From Microbacteriaceae bacterium (GTDB lineage: Bacteria > Actinomycetota > Actinomycetes > Actinomycetales > Microbacteriaceae), in assembly GCA_011620705.1 (NCBI GenBank), contig WOYR01000052.1, positions 1 through 5,755 of the forward strand: a stretch of DNA of 5,755 nucleotides, in the 5' to 3' direction. The notes beneath the pieces were generated by a model. That model was not told where the DNA came from, did no database searches, and saw only the letters and a list, made by a program, of their open reading frames with translations. The translations under genes were made by a program, and so were the position numbers. Shown one piece after another: positions 4,245-5,755 of this stretch (the stretch's first letter is position 1; the number at the start of each line of letters is the position of its first letter).

Positions 4245-5755
4245 ATGGACGAGCCCCCGACGGAGCGACCGCTTCAGCCCCTCCTCCACGAGGCGGTGAT
4301 CGCACTGCGCGCCCCCGCGCAGGCCTGGTCGGCGGCCGACGGATCGATGGGTTCCGAGCCCGTCGACGGTGTGTATCTCGGTGACATCCGGGTACTCAGC
4401 GGTTTCGCGCTGACGGTCGACGGGCGGCCAGCGGAGCATCTGCTCACCGCGGTCGTCGACGCCTCGACCGTACGGGTCGACGGCGTTCTGCGGCGCCTCG
4501 ACGACCCGGGCACCGCTGATCCGGGCGTTCGGCTCCGACTCACCCGCACTGCGCGGGCAGACGGCGTCGATCACCGCGTCGAACTGAGCTCACGGCGCGA
4601 CATCGCCCTTCGCACGGCCGTACGGGTCGAGTTGCGAGCGGATCTCAGCAGGATGCCGGACATCAAGGCGGGCGGCGGCGGCACCGCGGATCCGCGGCCA
4701 TCGGCGACGTCCGGCGGAGCCGCATGGGGCGGCGGCCCGGTGACGGCCTCCCTGTCCTCGCCGGGAGCGCTGATCACCCTCGACGGCTCGACGATCTCCC
4801 TCGAATGGCAGCTGACCGTCCCCGCGCGCGGCACCGCGGCTGTCGACTTCGGCTTGACCGTGAGCGACGCCGCCGCCGTGGTCTCGGCGGCCTCCGGCCC
4901 TGCGCCCTGGAGCGCGCCATCGGCGATCGAACTCGCCTCGGCGGACGACCGCCTGGTGCGTTGGCTCCACCGAGCGCTCGACGACCTGGATGCGCTGCGC
5001 CTGGTGAGCGATCGCGCGCCGGACGAGCAGTTCCTCGCCGCCGGTGCCCCGTGGTTCTTCACCCTGTTCGGGCGCGACTCGCTGTGGGCGGCGCGGCTGC
5101 TGCTCCCGCTCGGGGCCGGACTCGCGGCGTCGACACTGCGGGCGCTCGCGAGCATGCAGGGCGCGGCAACCGTCATCGGCACGGCCGAGCAGCCGGGCAA
5201 GATCATGCATGAATTGCGTCGGGCGGCACAGAGCTTGGCCGAGGGCGGCGCCACCGGCGAGCACGACGTCGAACTGCCGCCGTTGTATTACGGCTCGGTC
5301 GACGCGACACCGCTCTGGATCTGCCTGCTGGCCGATGCGGCCGACGCCGGGATGCCCGACGGCGAGGTGCGAGCGCTGCTGCCGAATCTCGAAGCGGCCC
5401 TGTCCTGGATGCGCGACTTCGGCGACAGCGACGGGGACGGCCTGCTCGAATACATCGACGAGAGCGGGCACGGGCTGTCGAACCAGGGCTGGAAGGACAG
5501 CGGCGACTCGGTGCAGTGGCGCGACGGCACCCTGGCCGAGGGGCCGATCGCGCTCTGCGAGGTGCAGGCATACGGGTACCAGGCGGCGATGCGCGGCGCC
5601 GCGCTGCTCGAGCGCTTCGGGGTGGACGGGTCCTCGGCCCCGGCCGAATGGCGTGCATGGGCCGCGCGGCTGCAGGCAGCGTTCCTGGAGCGGTTCTGGA
5701 TCGACGATCCCGATGGCGCATATCCGGCGATCGCGCTCGACGCGCACAAGCGGCC
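4245..5755 (+). CDS. Glycoside hydrolase with glycogen-debranching-type N-terminal domain and (alpha/alpha)6 catalytic domain (partial, C-terminus outside the window)
   Basis: The reading frame runs 503 codons from ATG 4245 to the window end without a stop. It has no signal peptide, so the enzyme is probably cytoplasmic and acts on imported substrate. The N-terminal part (about 38-225) resembles the beta-rich glycogen debranching N-terminal domain; its signature DGVYLGDIRVLSGFALTVDG is at 41-60. A Gly-rich insert lies at about 141-164. The catalytic part shows FTLFGRDSLWAARLLLPLG (272-290), PGKIMHELR (317-325), YYGSVDATPL (348-357), DSDGDGLLEY (394-403), NQGWKDSGD (413-421) and ALCEVQAYGY (436-445). 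These are motifs of the amylo-alpha-1,6-glucosidase/GH63-like (MGH1-like) superfamily. Asp418 in KDSGD is the likely general acid by analogy with GH63; the second catalytic residue would be in the missing C-terminus. Relatives are commonly about 650-720 residues. Such proteins are often annotated amylo-alpha-1,6-glucosidase, but the true substrate is usually untested. GTG 4227 is in frame but has no good ribosome site. Confidence 0.87.
   Translation, partial: MDEPPTERPLQPLLHEAVIALRAPAQAWSAADGSMGSEPVDGVYLGDIRVLSGFALTVDGRPAEHLLTAVVDASTVRVDGVLRRLDDPGTADPGVRLRLTRTARADGVDHRVELSSRRDIALRTAVRVELRADLSRMPDIKAGGGGTADPRPSATSGGAAWGGGPVTASLSSPGALITLDGSTISLEWQLTVPARGTAAVDFGLTVSDAAAVVSAASGPAPWSAPSAIELASADDRLVRWLHRALDDLDALRLVSDRAPDEQFLAAGAPWFFTLFGRDSLWAARLLLPLGAGLAASTLRALASMQGAATVIGTAEQPGKIMHELRRAAQSLAEGGATGEHDVELPPLYYGSVDATPLWICLLADAADAGMPDGEVRALLPNLEAALSWMRDFGDSDGDGLLEYIDESGHGLSNQGWKDSGDSVQWRDGTLAEGPIALCEVQAYGYQAAMRGAALLERFGVDGSSAPAEWRAWAARLQAAFLERFWIDDPDGAYPAIALDAHKR

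Noticed and set aside
4227..4247. Earlier GTG start for the hydrolase at 4227
   Set aside because: It would add six residues but has no Shine-Dalgarno sequence upstream, whereas ATG 4245 has GAGG at suitable spacing.
4590..5747. Minus-strand open frame of about 385 codons opposite the hydrolase
   Set aside because: The plus-strand frame here carries conserved glycosidase motifs, while the minus frame gives an Arg-rich translation with no recognisable motif.

Overview
The window is high-GC DNA with strong G/C preference at third codon positions, an actinobacterial LacI repressor sequence and frequent GGATGC/GCATCC words. This suggests an actinomycete, plausibly a member of the Microbacteriaceae. 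The family-level placement is an inference from composition and gene style, not a proof.

The layout is one carbohydrate-utilisation locus arranged around a single divergent control region at 4096-4244. Leftward (minus strand) runs a tightly packed operon. It starts with a LacI-family repressor (2977-4095), followed by a lipoprotein sugar-binding protein (1754-2980), a MalF-type permease (557-1711) and a MalG-type permease that is cut off by the window start (1-560). The repressor and binding protein overlap by 4 bp, and so do the two permeases; both junctions are ATGA. Rightward (plus strand) is a large cytoplasmic glycoside hydrolase, 4245 to beyond the window end. It has a glycogen-debranching-type N-terminal domain and an (alpha/alpha)6-barrel catalytic domain.

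The 149-bp control region holds a near-palindromic LacI-type operator with a central CG (4150-4163). It also holds a good leftward promoter (TTGACA, 16 bp, TAACGT) and a weaker possible rightward promoter. Their -10 elements overlap on opposite strands. The operator sits just downstream of the predicted leftward start and over the predicted rightward -35, so one bound repressor dimer could shut off uptake and hydrolysis together.

The model is that an oligosaccharide or glycoside is captured outside by the lipoprotein, imported through the two permeases, and cleaved inside by the hydrolase, with the substrate or a product relieving LacI repression. No ATPase subunit is seen, so it must lie outside the window or be a shared MsmK-type ATPase. 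The substrate cannot be read from the sequence. I see no mobile element, CRISPR array, RNA gene or clear terminator. The genes belong to known families; the points worth a second look are the control architecture, an insertion in the MalF-type permease and the unassigned hydrolase.
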